Source: Lachnospiraceae bacterium (GTDB taxonomy: Bacteria > Bacillota > Clostridia > Lachnospirales > Lachnospiraceae). Taken from it: a stretch of 64,000 nucleotides of DNA. The stretch is taken from the NCBI GenBank assembly GCA_022799175.1, contig JAAWNY010000005.1, positions 1-64,000 on the forward strand. The letters are read 5' to 3'. The notes below the pieces were generated by a model. That model had not been told where the DNA came from and did no database searches. It saw only the letters and a list, made by a program, of their open reading frames with translations. Shown piece by piece: positions 1 to 8,764 of this stretch. The position numbers and the translations under genes were made by a program. How positions within the stretch are numbered: position 1 is the stretch's first letter; every line of letters begins with the position of its first letter.

Positions 1-66
1 CAATCGGGAATTTACAAGGCTTTTGGGGCCTTTTTCATATCATGTTAAATTTTAAGGTTTCAGGGC

Positions 67-999
67 TTACATTCCCATCTGTTTTGCCACTTCCTCAGCG
101 AAATTCTCTTCTTTTTTGGCCAGTCCTTCACCAGTCTCAAAACGAACAAACTTTTTGATCTTAATATTTGCTCCATTTTCCTTAGCCACTGCCTTCACAT
201 ACTGTTCTACGGACTGTTTGCCATCCTCTGCCTTCACATAAACCTGATCTAACAGGCAGATCTCTTTCAGCTCCTTATTGATTCGGCCCATAACCATGCC
301 GCTGATGATCTTATCATTGGCATCCGGCTTCTCGTTCTTTGCTGCTGCTGTGAGGATCTCCTTCTCTTTCTCGATATAATCGGCACTTACCTCATCTCTA
401 TGAGTAAACTGCGGTTTTAAAGCTGCTGCCTGCATAGCCACATTTTTTGCCATCTCTTTGACAGCATCGTTGACTACATCGGTTTCCACTACTACCAGCA
501 CACCAATCTTACCACCAGCATGAATATAAGAAGCCACAAAACCTTCCGCTATTTCAACCTGCTCAAACCGGCGAATGTTCATGTTTTCACCAATGATAGA
601 AATTTGAGTAGATAATGCTTCTTTTACAGTTAAAGAAGTGTCCTTATCCCACTTTTCAGCCATAAAAGCATCCATATCTGCTGCCGTAGTTTTCAAAGCC
701 TGCGCCGCTACATCTGCTGCATAAGCGCGGAATTTTTCATTCTTAGCAACAAAATCGGTTTCTGCATTCACTTCTACCACTACAGCCTTCTTCTCATCCT
801 CAGATAAAGCCGTTACTACAATACCTTCTGCTGCGATACGGCCTGCTTTCTTCTCAGCGCCAGCCAGTCCTTTTTCACGCAAAAAATCAACTGCCTTGTC
901 CATATCTCCATCCGTAGCTGCCAGTGCCTTTTTACAGTCCATCATACCGGCTCCTGTCATCTCTCTTAATTCTTTTACCATAGTTGCTGAAATTGCCAT
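67..999 (-). CDS. tsf: Elongation factor Ts
   Basis: EF-Ts (310 aa) is the nucleotide exchange factor that recycles EF-Tu-GDP to EF-Tu-GTP in the cytoplasm. The N-terminal UBA-like segment (MVKELREMTGAGMMDCKKAL) and the core with TDFVAKNEKF are diagnostic. The ORF track adds 28 residues; the ATG at 999 is preferred because GGAGGAAATAACA lies just before it and the protein then begins MAISATMV as in the family. It follows rpsB by about 117 nt in the usual rpsB-tsf order. A terminator-like hairpin between the two genes may reduce tsf relative to rpsB. Identification is secure. Confidence 0.97.
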   Translation of the reverse strand: MAISATMVKELREMTGAGMMDCKKALAATDGDMDKAVDFLREKGLAGAEKKAGRIAAEGIVVTALSEDEKKAVVVEVNAETDFVAKNEKFRAYAADVAAQALKTTAADMDAFMAEKWDKDTSLTVKEALSTQISIIGENMNIRRFEQVEIAEGFVASYIHAGGKIGVLVVVETDVVNDAVKEMAKNVAMQAAALKPQFTHRDEVSADYIEKEKEILTAAAKNEKPDANDKIISGMVMGRINKELKEICLLDQVYVKAEDGKQSVEQYVKAVAKENGANIKIKKFVRFETGEGLAKKEENFAEEVAKQMGM

Positions 1000-1062
1000 T
1001 GTTATTTCCTCCATATAATTAATTGTAATAATTCTTCTGCCAAAAATAATTTGCCTTATTTG

Positions 1063-1103
1063 AAAAAGTGCTTCAACCCGCACAAACTACAGGCCGAAGC
1101 ACT
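1063..1103 (-). terminator. Intercistronic terminator or attenuator, rpsB-tsf
   Basis: On the minus strand an 8-bp stem AGTGCTTC/GAAGCACT encloses a roughly 21-nt loop and is followed by TTTTTC. It lies between the rpsB stop and the tsf start, so it would act as a partial terminator or processing site inside the operon. Confidence 0.55.
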
Positions 1104-1116
1104 CTCATTCCGACAG

Positions 1117-1860
1117 TTAAGCTTCCTCAGTTTCTTCCTCTACATCGCCAAAGGCTTCCGAGAAATCTGCATCTGCCTCTCCCTGATTTGCTTCGATTAC
1201 TGCATCCGCCATCTTAGATACAATCAGCTTTACAGCGCGAATCGCATCATCATTGCCCGGAATCACATAATCCAGCTCTTCCGGATCACAGTTTGTATCC
1301 GCAATACCAATCAGTGGGATATTCAGGGCATGGGCTTCTTGTACGCAGATTCTCTCTTTCTTCGGATCTACGATAAAAATCGCATCAGGAAGTCTTCTCA
1401 TCTCCTTGATACCACCCAGATTCTTCTCTAACTTCTCCCACTCTTTCTTCAGTGCAATCACTTCTTTCTTTGGAAGCACGTCAAAAGTGCCATCCTCAGA
1501 CATAGTTTCAATCGCTTTTAACCGGTCAATCCGGCTACGGATGGTCTTAAAATTAGTCAACATACCACCTAACCATCTCTCATTTACATAGAACATTCCA
1601 CAACGCTCTGCCTCGGTCTTGATCGCATCCTGAGCCTGCTTCTTGGTACCCACAAACAAAATTGTGCCGCCATTAGCAGCAAGATCGGAAACAGCATTAT
1701 ATGCCTCATCAACCTTGCCTACAGACTTCTGCAAATCAATAATATAGATGCCATTTCTCTCCGTATAGATGTAAGGAGCCATCTTCGGATTCCATCTTCT
1801 CGTTTGATGTCCAAAATGCACTCCTGCCTCCAGCAGCTGTTTCATTGAAATAACGCTCAT
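1117..1860 (-). CDS. rpsB: 30S ribosomal protein S2
   Basis: S2 (247 aa) is a small-subunit ribosomal protein. The N-terminus [19 protein letters not shown] and the segments [12 protein letters not shown] and [26 protein letters not shown] are family signatures. The C-terminus is an acidic tail (DVEEETEEA) common in this group. The ATG at 1860 has GGAGGAAAGACAC before it; the ORF track start 14 codons upstream lacks this. A strong promoter lies about 100 nt upstream, leaving a leader of roughly 100 nt that could hold autoregulatory structure, though I recognise no named leader motif in it. Confidence 0.97.
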   Translation of the reverse strand: MSVISMKQLLEAGVHFGHQTRRWNPKMAPYIYTERNGIYIIDLQKSVGKVDEAYNAVSDLAANGGTILFVGTKKQAQDAIKTEAERCGMFYVNERWLGGMLTNFKTIRSRIDRLKAIETMSEDGTFDVLPKKEVIALKKEWEKLEKNLGGIKEMRRLPDAIFIVDPKKERICVQEAHALNIPLIGIADTNCDPEELDYVIPGNDDAIRAVKLIVSKMADAVIEANQGEADADFSEAFGDVEEETEEA

Positions 1861-1969
1861 GTGTCTTTCCTCCATTTGGTTTTTCTTCCGCCTGCATCTC
1901 ATATTTCCTCTGGGACCTGTTTCCAGGCACCACCTTTGGAATCAGCAAACGTGATTTTTCAGCCTTTCA

Positions 1970-1998
1970 ATCATAACATATCATCCATAGATTGACAA
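1970..1998 (-). promoter_or_regulatory. rpsB-tsf promoter
   Basis: On the minus strand TTGTCA, 17 nt, TATGAT. Each hexamer matches the sigma-A consensus at five of six positions. The predicted start is about 100 nt upstream of the rpsB ATG and downstream of the codY terminator. Confidence 0.75.
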
Positions 1999-2029
1999 GT
2001 ACTTTTTCCCGTAAATTACTATAAATACA

Positions 2030-2087
2030 AAAAAGGGTGCTACAAAATCAATGGCATTAACATCTTGTCATTGATTTTGTAGCACCC
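2030..2087 (-). terminator. codY terminator
   Basis: A perfect 19-bp inverted repeat (GGGTGCTACAAAATCAATG and its complement, 15-nt loop) is followed on the minus strand by TTTTTTG. It starts 16 nt past the codY stop and separates codY from the rpsB promoter. Confidence 0.92.
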
Positions 2088-2102
2088 TCTTTCCTATCTG
2101 AT

Positions 2103-2879
2103 TCATTTTATTGCCTTAATATTATTCAATTCCTCAAAAACTACATCATTCAAAACCTTGATATATGTTCCTTTCATACCAGAAGAACGGGATTCAATTA
2201 CACCAGCACTTTCAAATTTACGAAGTGCATTGACAATGACCGATCGGGTAATCCCGACTCTGTCCGCAATTTTGCTAGCCACCAGAATCCCTTCATTCCC
2301 ATCCAGCTCTTCAAATATATGGGTAATTGCTTCCAATTCTGAAAACGACAATGTACTGATCGCTGATTTTACAATCTGAATCTTGCGAGTTTCCTCCGCA
2401 TTCTCCTCATTAACAGAACGCATCATCTCCAATCCCACTACTGTAGTACCATACTCACTCAATATAATATCATCAATATCATATTGCTCATCGCATTTGT
2501 AAATAAACAGTGTCCCCAAACGTTCTCCCGCGATATCGATCGGCGTAATAATCGCCTGGTATTTCTTTACATTCGTTTCTGCAAACCCCAAAGTAGCAAG
2601 ATTCACATTTTCCTTGGTTGAAAGAATGCTGAGCAAACGCTCATTCAACATGCGGTCCACAAAACCGCCCACTTGATCCTCAATCAATTCCTCAATTTCA
2701 TCAACACCAGAACAAAGCCCTACTCCCAACACCTTTCCTTTTTTACTGATAACCAGGATATTCGAAAGCAGAATCTCACTTAAAACTTTACAAATGTCAT
2801 TAAACACTACCTTGTGTGAACTATTGTTGTGCAACAATTTGTTGATTTTTCTTGTCTTATCCAGCAACTGTACACTCAT
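2103..2879 (-). CDS. codY: GTP- and branched-chain-amino-acid-sensing global repressor CodY
   Basis: CodY (258 aa) senses GTP and isoleucine/valine and represses nutrient-adaptation genes in low-GC Gram-positives. Residues 1 to about 155 form the GAF sensing domain (starts MSVQLLDKTRKINKLL). The C-terminal winged helix is nearly canonical: ASKIADRVGITRSVIVNALRK followed by SAGVIESRSSGMKGTYIKVLND. The ATG at 2879 follows GAGGAGGTTTTTCGAA; the six extra residues of the ORF track are not needed. It has its own promoter and terminator after topA. A CodY-box-like sequence upstream suggests autoregulation. Confidence 0.97.
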   Translation of the reverse strand: MSVQLLDKTRKINKLLHNNSSHKVVFNDICKVLSEILLSNILVISKKGKVLGVGLCSGVDEIEELIEDQVGGFVDRMLNERLLSILSTKENVNLATLGFAETNVKKYQAIITPIDIAGERLGTLFIYKCDEQYDIDDIILSEYGTTVVGLEMMRSVNEENAEETRKIQIVKSAISTLSFSELEAITHIFEELDGNEGILVASKIADRVGITRSVIVNALRKFESAGVIESRSSGMKGTYIKVLNDVVFEELNNIKAIK

Positions 2880-2937
2880 TTCGAAAAACCTCCTCAACTT
2901 GTGGTTGTCTTATTCCGAATCAAAGTACGTTACTTAA

Positions 2938-2966
2938 ATATTAACACGATTTTCCAGTAATAACAA
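2938..2966 (-). promoter_or_regulatory. codY promoter
   Basis: On the minus strand TTGTTA, 17 nt, TAATAT with an upstream TG (extended -10). The predicted start is about 50 nt upstream of the codY ATG. Confidence 0.55.
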
Positions 2967-2987
2967 TAGTTTTTCGAAATTTTTTGA

Positions 2988-3002
2988 CATTTTTTGAAAA
3001 TT
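2988..3002 (-). promoter_or_regulatory. CodY-box-like site upstream of codY
   Basis: The minus strand reads AATTTTCAAAAAATG, two mismatches from the published CodY consensus AATTTTCWGAAAATT. It lies just after the topA stop and about 20 nt upstream of the predicted codY -35. The region is very A/T-rich, so chance similarity is possible. Confidence 0.4.
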
Positions 3003-3004
3003 CT

Positions 3005-5083
3005 TTATTTTGATTTTATATTCATACTATAACCGCATTTTTCATCTGCACACACCAATTTGCTGCCCCTCTCCACCATATATCCATTACATTGTGGACA
3101 TTTTTGCAGAGATGGCTTTTGCCAAGACATAAAATCACAGTCCGGGTTATTCTCACATCCATAGAACCGACGTCCCTTTTTCGTCTTTTTAATTACAATT
3201 TCTGCTCCGCATTTGGGACAGGGGACTCCAATCTTTTCCAGATAGGGTTTGGTATTTTTACATTCCGGAAATCCAGGACAAGCAAGGAATTTTCCATGAG
3301 GACCATATTTTATCACCATATTACGCCCACATACATCACAAACCACATCGGATATCTCATCAGCAATCTTTATTGACTCCAAAGTTTTCTGAGCTGTTTT
3401 CACTGCTTCATCCAGATCCGGATAAAAATTTTCCACCACAGTTTTCCATTTAACCGATCCGTCCCCTACTTTATCTAAAAGCAATTCCATATTGGCAGTA
3501 AAGCTAGTATTCACAATACTTGGAAAACACTGCTTCATGATTCCGTTCACTGCTTCACCTAATTCTGTCACATACAGATTTTTATTTTCTTTTGTAATAT
3601 AACGCCGGGCCAAAATAGTTGTGATAGTGGGCGCATACGTACTAGGACGGCCAATCCCCTGTTCTTCTAGTGCCTTTACTAAAGACGCCTCTGTATAGTG
3701 AGCTGGCGGCTGCGTAAAATGCTGACTGGGAATCAGCTCGGACAGCTGCAACACATCCCCTTGCTGCAACTTACCTAAAAGAATATTGGTCTCCTCTTTG
3801 TCGTCTTCCTGGATATAGACAGACATAAATCCGTCAAATACCAGTTTCGAGGCAGACAAAGTAAATATATAATTTCCCGCTCCAATCTTCACGGAAGTGG
3901 TTTCATAAACTGCCGGCTGCATACGGCTCGCCGCAAATCGTTTCCAAATCAACTGATACAAGCGAAACAAATCTCTTTGTAGAGACTCTTTTACCTGTAC
4001 GGGAATCAATGTTATATCTGTAGGACGGATCGCTTCATGAGCATCTTGGATTTTCCCTCCGCTTTTGCTTGGGTTCCCTCCCTTTAGAACATATTCTGCC
4101 CCATAAGTTTCTTCTATATATTTGCGCGCCGCAGCATCTGCCTCATCAGCAATACGAGTGGAATCCGTACGAAGATAAGTAATCAAACCAATCGTCCCAT
4201 GCCCCTTGATATCCACGCCTTCATATAATTGCTGCGCCAGGCGCATAGTTTTTTGGGTTGAAAAATTCAGCACTTTAGATGCTTCCTGCTGAAGCGTACT
4301 GGTTGTAAAGGGAATCGGTGGTTTCTTTGTCCGCTCACCATTTTTGATTTCCTCAATCACATATTCCTGATTCTCTAGCTCTTTTAAAATCTGATCCAAT
4401 TCTTCCTTTTTATGAATGGTCAGCTTCTCATGACGACGACCATAAAATTTTGCCTTCATTGGCTTACGAGCGCCTGTCTGTATCAAATCTGCTTCCAAAT
4501 TCCAATATTCTTCTGGAATAAACGCTCCGATCTCATCCTCCCGATCACAAATCATGCGAAGTGCCACTGACTGAACCCGGCCAGCGCTTAGTCCTCGCTT
4601 CACTTTGGCCCAGAGAAGCGGACTGATGGTATATCCCACCATACGATCAAGCATTCTCCTCGCTTGCTGGGCATCCACCAAGTCCATATCCAGTTTTCGG
4701 GGACTTTTCAAAGAATTCTTGACTGCAGTTTTTGTAATTTCATTGAAACTGACTCGATAAACTTTTTTATCTTCCAGTTCATCCAACTTCAGAGCTTTCA
4801 TCAAATGCCAGGAAATAGCCTCTCCCTCACGATCGGGGTCCGTTGCTAGATAGATCTTATCAGCCTTTTTCACCTCTTTGCGAAGCTTTGACAGAATTTC
4901 TCCCTTCCCCCGAATGGTAATGTATTTGGGTTCATAATCGTGATCTACGTCGATTCCAAGAGAACTTTTGGGCAAATCGCGTACATGTCCATTCGAGGCA
5001 TCCACCTCATAATTGGTTCCCAGGAATTTGCGTATGGTTTTTACTTTTGCCGGTGACTCCACAATAACCAGATTCTTCGCCAT
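3005..5083 (-). CDS. topA: DNA topoisomerase I (type IA)
   Basis: Topoisomerase I (692 aa) relaxes negative supercoils through a single-strand break and a tyrosine-phosphate intermediate. The TOPRIM domain opens the protein (LVIVESPAKVKTIRKFLG, with the acidic DPDREGE motif near residue 80). The active-site tyrosine lies in GLITYLRTDSTR near residue 300. Three C-terminal zinc ribbons carry paired cysteines (CDVCG, CPKCG, CPQCNG). The ATG at 5083 follows TAGGAG. Its first 77 nt overlap the end of dprA in another frame, so the two genes are probably translationally linked. Confidence 0.97.
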   Translation of the reverse strand: MAKNLVIVESPAKVKTIRKFLGTNYEVDASNGHVRDLPKSSLGIDVDHDYEPKYITIRGKGEILSKLRKEVKKADKIYLATDPDREGEAISWHLMKALKLDELEDKKVYRVSFNEITKTAVKNSLKSPRKLDMDLVDAQQARRMLDRMVGYTISPLLWAKVKRGLSAGRVQSVALRMICDREDEIGAFIPEEYWNLEADLIQTGARKPMKAKFYGRRHEKLTIHKKEELDQILKELENQEYVIEEIKNGERTKKPPIPFTTSTLQQEASKVLNFSTQKTMRLAQQLYEGVDIKGHGTIGLITYLRTDSTRIADEADAAARKYIEETYGAEYVLKGGNPSKSGGKIQDAHEAIRPTDITLIPVQVKESLQRDLFRLYQLIWKRFAASRMQPAVYETTSVKIGAGNYIFTLSASKLVFDGFMSVYIQEDDKEETNILLGKLQQGDVLQLSELIPSQHFTQPPAHYTEASLVKALEEQGIGRPSTYAPTITTILARRYITKENKNLYVTELGEAVNGIMKQCFPSIVNTSFTANMELLLDKVGDGSVKWKTVVENFYPDLDEAVKTAQKTLESIKIADEISDVVCDVCGRNMVIKYGPHGKFLACPGFPECKNTKPYLEKIGVPCPKCGAEIVIKKTKKGRRFYGCENNPDCDFMSWQKPSLQKCPQCNGYMVERGSKLVCADEKCGYSMNIKSK

Positions 5084-6185
5084 GATTGCTCCTACATTTT
5101 ACAGTTTTTCCATAATAATGATTTGCCGAACGAAAGACATATCCGCCCAGCTCCAGTTCCAGCAAAATGCTTATGCATTCGCCAATCCCCAAACCACAGT
5201 CTGCCATGATATCGTCCAAATGTTTCGGTTTGAAATCCAGGCAACTATACACCATTTTTTCATTCTTGGCAAGACCATTTATGGTTTTTTCATGAAGAAT
5301 TAATTCTTTTCGGTATTTCACTCCCAAATATTCCAGAATATCATTAGGAGAAATTGCCATATGTGCTCCTTGCTGAATCAAGAGATTACATCCTCTGCTC
5401 AAATGGTCTGTCACTCTGCCTGGAATCGCAAAAATCTCCTTTCCTTGCTCTAGTCCCATCTCAGCAGTAATCAAAGATCCACTGCGTTCTCTGGCTTCTA
5501 CCACCAGCACGATATCTGCCAGACCACTGATAATGCGGTTCCTCATTGGAAAATGCCAGGACTGCGGACGTGATTTTATCGGAAATTCAGACAAAATCCC
5601 TCCCGTATATCCCATTTTCTCATAAAGAGAATAATTCGATGCCGGATAGCAAATATCCACACCACATCCCAAAACACCGAAAGTAGTACCTTCTGCTTGA
5701 ATCGCTCCCCGGTGAGCTGCCCCGTCAATTCCTATAGCTAAACCACTGATCACCTGTACTTGCTGCGCTGCCAATGCACGAGCAAACTCTTCTGCTAGCT
5801 GCTCTCCATAAGCTGAGCAACCGCGAGCTCCCACAATAGCTACAGTTGGTATTTCCTCCTTAGGCAATCTTCCTTTTACAAAAATCCCCATCGGATAATC
5901 GTAAATCTCTAACAGACGTTGTGGATAATCGATATCCAAAGGGGTGACAAAACGAATCCCCTTTTTTTCTATTTCCTGGTATTCCTGTTGGCATGACAGA
6001 AATTTATCGCGCCATCTCATCAATGCATCCTTCTGTACTTTTCTTAAAATACCAGCCTTTTCCAGTGCTGTCTCTTCTATATTGTATATTGCTTCAAAGC
6101 TCTGAAAATACTCATATAATTTTCGTATGGAAACAGGTCCCAAACAGGGAAGGCAACAAAGCCAATAAAGATACTCTTTTTCCAT
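5007..6185 (-). CDS. dprA: DNA-processing protein DprA
   Basis: DprA (392 aa) loads RecA onto incoming single-stranded DNA during transformation. An N-terminal SAM-like region precedes the Rossmann-like domain with VAIVGARGCSAYG and SGLAIGIDGAAHRGAI, and a DprA winged-helix region follows. The ATG at 6185 touches the comM stop and has GGAGG just before it. The C-terminus is odd: after the expected end (ANHYYGKTVK) the frame stays open for about 30 more residues, through the topA ribosome binding site and start, giving a 77-nt overlap. Function in natural competence is inferred; many non-transformable clostridia also keep dprA. Confidence 0.95.
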   Translation of the reverse strand: MEKEYLYWLCCLPCLGPVSIRKLYEYFQSFEAIYNIEETALEKAGILRKVQKDALMRWRDKFLSCQQEYQEIEKKGIRFVTPLDIDYPQRLLEIYDYPMGIFVKGRLPKEEIPTVAIVGARGCSAYGEQLAEEFARALAAQQVQVISGLAIGIDGAAHRGAIQAEGTTFGVLGCGVDICYPASNYSLYEKMGYTGGILSEFPIKSRPQSWHFPMRNRIISGLADIVLVVEARERSGSLITAEMGLEQGKEIFAIPGRVTDHLSRGCNLLIQQGAHMAISPNDILEYLGVKYRKELILHEKTINGLAKNEKMVYSCLDFKPKHLDDIMADCGLGIGECISILLELELGGYVFRSANHYYGKTVKCRSNHGEESGYCGVTGKSKNHTQIPGNQL

Positions 6186-7730
6186 TTAAATCCTCCTTCC
6201 CCAGTACTTCTCTTCTAAATCGCGATAGCTAATTGCTTCACATAAATGAATTTTGTTAATCTGCTTCGATCCTTCTAAATCCGCAATCGTACGTGCTACT
6301 TTTAATATTTTATGGTATCCCCGCGCACTCAGATGTTTTTCTTTAAACGCTCTCTCTAAAAGTGCTTCCTCTTCTTCCCTCAACTGACAGTATCGTTCCA
6401 CTTGCCGGTTTCCCATCTCACTGTTAAAAAAGATCGTACTTCCTGCAAATCGCTTTCTCTGAATTTCTCCTGCCCGCTCTATCCGTTCACGGATCGCCAA
6501 TGAAGATTCATTCTCAACAGCCTTTCCCCGAATATCCTCATAAGAAACCGGTGAGGTCTCTACACAGATATCAATCCGTTCCAACAAAGGCCGGGAAATT
6601 CTGCTCAAGTATCGACGTACTTGCTCACTGTTACAGACACACCGGTTTCGATCGGGATAAAAACCGCACGGACAGGGATTCATCGCCGCCGCCAGCAGAA
6701 CATTTGCCGGGAAAGTATAACTTCCATTGACCCGAGAAATCGTAACCCGCCTTTCCTCCAAAGGCTGGCGCAAAATCTCCAAGGATTCTCGTCGAAATTC
6801 TGGAAATTCATCCAAAAATAGCACCCCTCTGGAAGCCAGAGAAATCTCACCTGGTTTGGGAACTCTGCCTCCTCCGGCCATTGCTTGAGGACTAATGGTA
6901 TGATGAGGGGAACGAAATGGGCGTCTGCCCAACAATGCTTTACCTGGCGGCAACATACCACAAACACTGTAAACTTTAGAAAGTTCCAGTTGTTCTTCTC
7001 GGGATAAAGAAGGCATAATTGTAGGTATCCGCTGTGCTACCATACTTTTTCCGCTCCCTGGCGGTCCCAAATAAAGAATATTATGACGCCCTGCCACTGC
7101 AATTTCTGTTGCCCTTCGAACCAGCCGCTGCCCATTCATCTCTGAAAAGTCCACCAAATAATCTAGATCCTCCTCTTCTGTCTGAAAATCTTCGGATGAA
7201 GCTTTTGCCAATATCCGTTCTGGATGATTCAATATGTCTATCATCTCTTTCAAATGGTGAATTCCCACAATTTCGATCTGACCGACTGCCAAACCTTCTG
7301 CTATATTGGCTTCTGGCAAAAAGCATCGTTTCCAACCCTTATCCCTCAAAACCGATACCAATGAAAGAACTCCTCGTACCGGTTTTATCTGCCCATCTAA
7401 CCCCAGTTCACCGATGAATGCCGAATCTTTTAAGACAGGTGAACCATCCATTCCATAGGCGGCCAACACAGCTACTGCCACAGGCAAATCAAAAGCGGTT
7501 CCGTCTTTCCGAATATCGGCAGGGGAAAGATTAATCGTTATTTTTCTAGGTGATAGGGAAAATCCAGAATTCTTCAAAGCCGTCCGAACCCGCTCCTCTG
7601 CTTCCCGCACTTCAGATGCCAAATAGCCTACCATATGGAACCCAGGAAGTCCATTTCCCACATCAGCCTCCACCTGCACCAGATAACCATCGATTCCCTG
7701 CAAGCCTGCACTATACACTTTACTGAACAA
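6186..7730 (-). CDS. comM: ComM/YifB-family Mg-chelatase-like AAA+ ATPase
   Basis: This AAA+ protein (514 aa) belongs to the YifB/ComM family; ComM is a branch-migration helicase used in transformation. An N-terminal Lon-C-like domain (MFSKVYSAGLQGIDGYLV) precedes a Walker A motif GPPGSGKS, a Walker B GVLFLDEF, and the cysteine-containing MNPCPCGFYPD. Translation starts with TTG at 7730: AAAGGAG lies about 8 nt upstream and the family begins MFSKVYSA. It is first in the comM-dprA-topA unit, with a good promoter about 115 nt upstream. Confidence 0.94.
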   Translation of the reverse strand: MFSKVYSAGLQGIDGYLVQVEADVGNGLPGFHMVGYLASEVREAEERVRTALKNSGFSLSPRKITINLSPADIRKDGTAFDLPVAVAVLAAYGMDGSPVLKDSAFIGELGLDGQIKPVRGVLSLVSVLRDKGWKRCFLPEANIAEGLAVGQIEIVGIHHLKEMIDILNHPERILAKASSEDFQTEEEDLDYLVDFSEMNGQRLVRRATEIAVAGRHNILYLGPPGSGKSMVAQRIPTIMPSLSREEQLELSKVYSVCGMLPPGKALLGRRPFRSPHHTISPQAMAGGGRVPKPGEISLASRGVLFLDEFPEFRRESLEILRQPLEERRVTISRVNGSYTFPANVLLAAAMNPCPCGFYPDRNRCVCNSEQVRRYLSRISRPLLERIDICVETSPVSYEDIRGKAVENESSLAIRERIERAGEIQRKRFAGSTIFFNSEMGNRQVERYCQLREEEEALLERAFKEKHLSARGYHKILKVARTIADLEGSKQINKIHLCEAISYRDLEEKYWGRRI

Positions 7731-7843
7731 ATAACTGCTCCTTTCTTTTACAATCTATTCTCTTTTATTGAGGAATACAGTACGAAATGTACATCCGATA
7801 TTTCCGAGTCTATAGAAAAAAGAGATTTATACTAGTTGCTATT

Positions 7844-7872
7844 ATCATAGCGGATGAAAGAAAAAATAGCAA
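7844..7872 (-). promoter_or_regulatory. comM-dprA-topA promoter
   Basis: On the minus strand TTGCTA, 17 nt, TATGAT. It sits in the 213-bp gap between the DUF4130 gene and comM. I see no terminator hairpin for the DUF4130 gene in that gap. Confidence 0.65.
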
Positions 7873-7943
7873 GAAAAATTTACAGGAGGTAGAAAAATCC
7901 AGAAAAATACCTGATTTCTCTACTCTCCCTCCTCCAGAGCTGG

Positions 7944-8729
7944 TCACCGTTCCGTTTCGATTGAATGACAATTGAAAGTACTAAACTCTGTCATATATGG
8001 CCGAAAACGCAGCGGGAGCATATTCTGCTGACATTTTAAATTGGTCCGTGGAACTATCGCAATCGCAGCATGAAACGTCTTCCACAAGCTTTCGTAATTC
8101 TCCTCATCCGTCTTTTTATTCAAACGTTCCTGCCATTCCAAGGAATCTGCATATACAATCATCCAGCCTTGATTTGCTTGGTGTACTGCTGCTTTCTTTC
8201 GTCCGCAATCATATAAAATCCAATTTTCTCCGGAAAGTCGATCGGCAAAGTGCACCGCTACCAAAGACACGATATCATTATTCGGCCGGATCCTTCCCAA
8301 TAGCACCCCTTCTTCCATCTCAGAAAAACGGGCGAATTCAATGATATGAGTGTACTCCCGTGACAGGTAACGATTCATACGGAAAATCTCGTATATGGCA
8401 GGGATCTGTAGCTGATCCATAACCCCCGTTCCCAAAGCAAAAGCATAGATCAGAAAACGGTATATCTTATCTGCCCGATCGCAGTCTTCCGATAATGCTG
8501 CCCGATAAACCACCTCATAAATCTCCTCAGAAAGCTTTCCACGGATACTTTCTATCACTTTCTCTGCTTTCCAAGATTCCGTCACTACCTCACAATATTC
8601 ACAAAATAGTTCACGGTCTCTCCCCTCCGGCTCCAACCGAACATTCTTATGACCTAAACCACTCATCCATGCATCATATATCCCACACCAGATATCCTCT
8701 ATTTCCTGCCCACATACAAAAACTGTCAT
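7944..8729 (-). CDS. DUF4130 / TIGR03915-type putative DNA metabolism protein
   Basis: This 261-aa protein resembles the DUF4130 family, which is usually encoded beside a particular radical SAM protein and in other bacteria is fused to a uracil-DNA-glycosylase domain. The biochemical role is not established. The N-terminus (TVFVCGQEIEDIWCGIYDAW) and C-terminal stretch PLRFRPYMTEF are typical. The ATG at 8729 has CAGGAGAAAAG before it; the ORF-track GTG start 13 codons upstream overlaps the preceding stop and has a poorer site. It lies 35 nt after the radical SAM gene and presumably shares its promoter and LexA-like boxes. Confidence 0.82.
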   Translation of the reverse strand: MTVFVCGQEIEDIWCGIYDAWMSGLGHKNVRLEPEGRDRELFCEYCEVVTESWKAEKVIESIRGKLSEEIYEVVYRAALSEDCDRADKIYRFLIYAFALGTGVMDQLQIPAIYEIFRMNRYLSREYTHIIEFARFSEMEEGVLLGRIRPNNDIVSLVAVHFADRLSGENWILYDCGRKKAAVHQANQGWMIVYADSLEWQERLNKKTDEENYESLWKTFHAAIAIVPRTNLKCQQNMLPLRFRPYMTEFSTFNCHSIETER

Positions 8730-8764
8730 CTTTTCTCCTGTCACAAAAGTCCTAATCGTTACTC

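Noticed and set aside
1-66. Hairpin AAGGC/GCCTT with a T-run near the left edge
   Set aside because: The T-run is on the plus strand, opposite to tsf transcription, the stem is only 5 bp, and the neighbouring gene lies outside the window.
7787-7975. Small plus-strand ORF between comM and the DUF4130 gene
   Set aside because: It crosses the comM promoter, starts without an RBS at the right place, and has no protein-like features.
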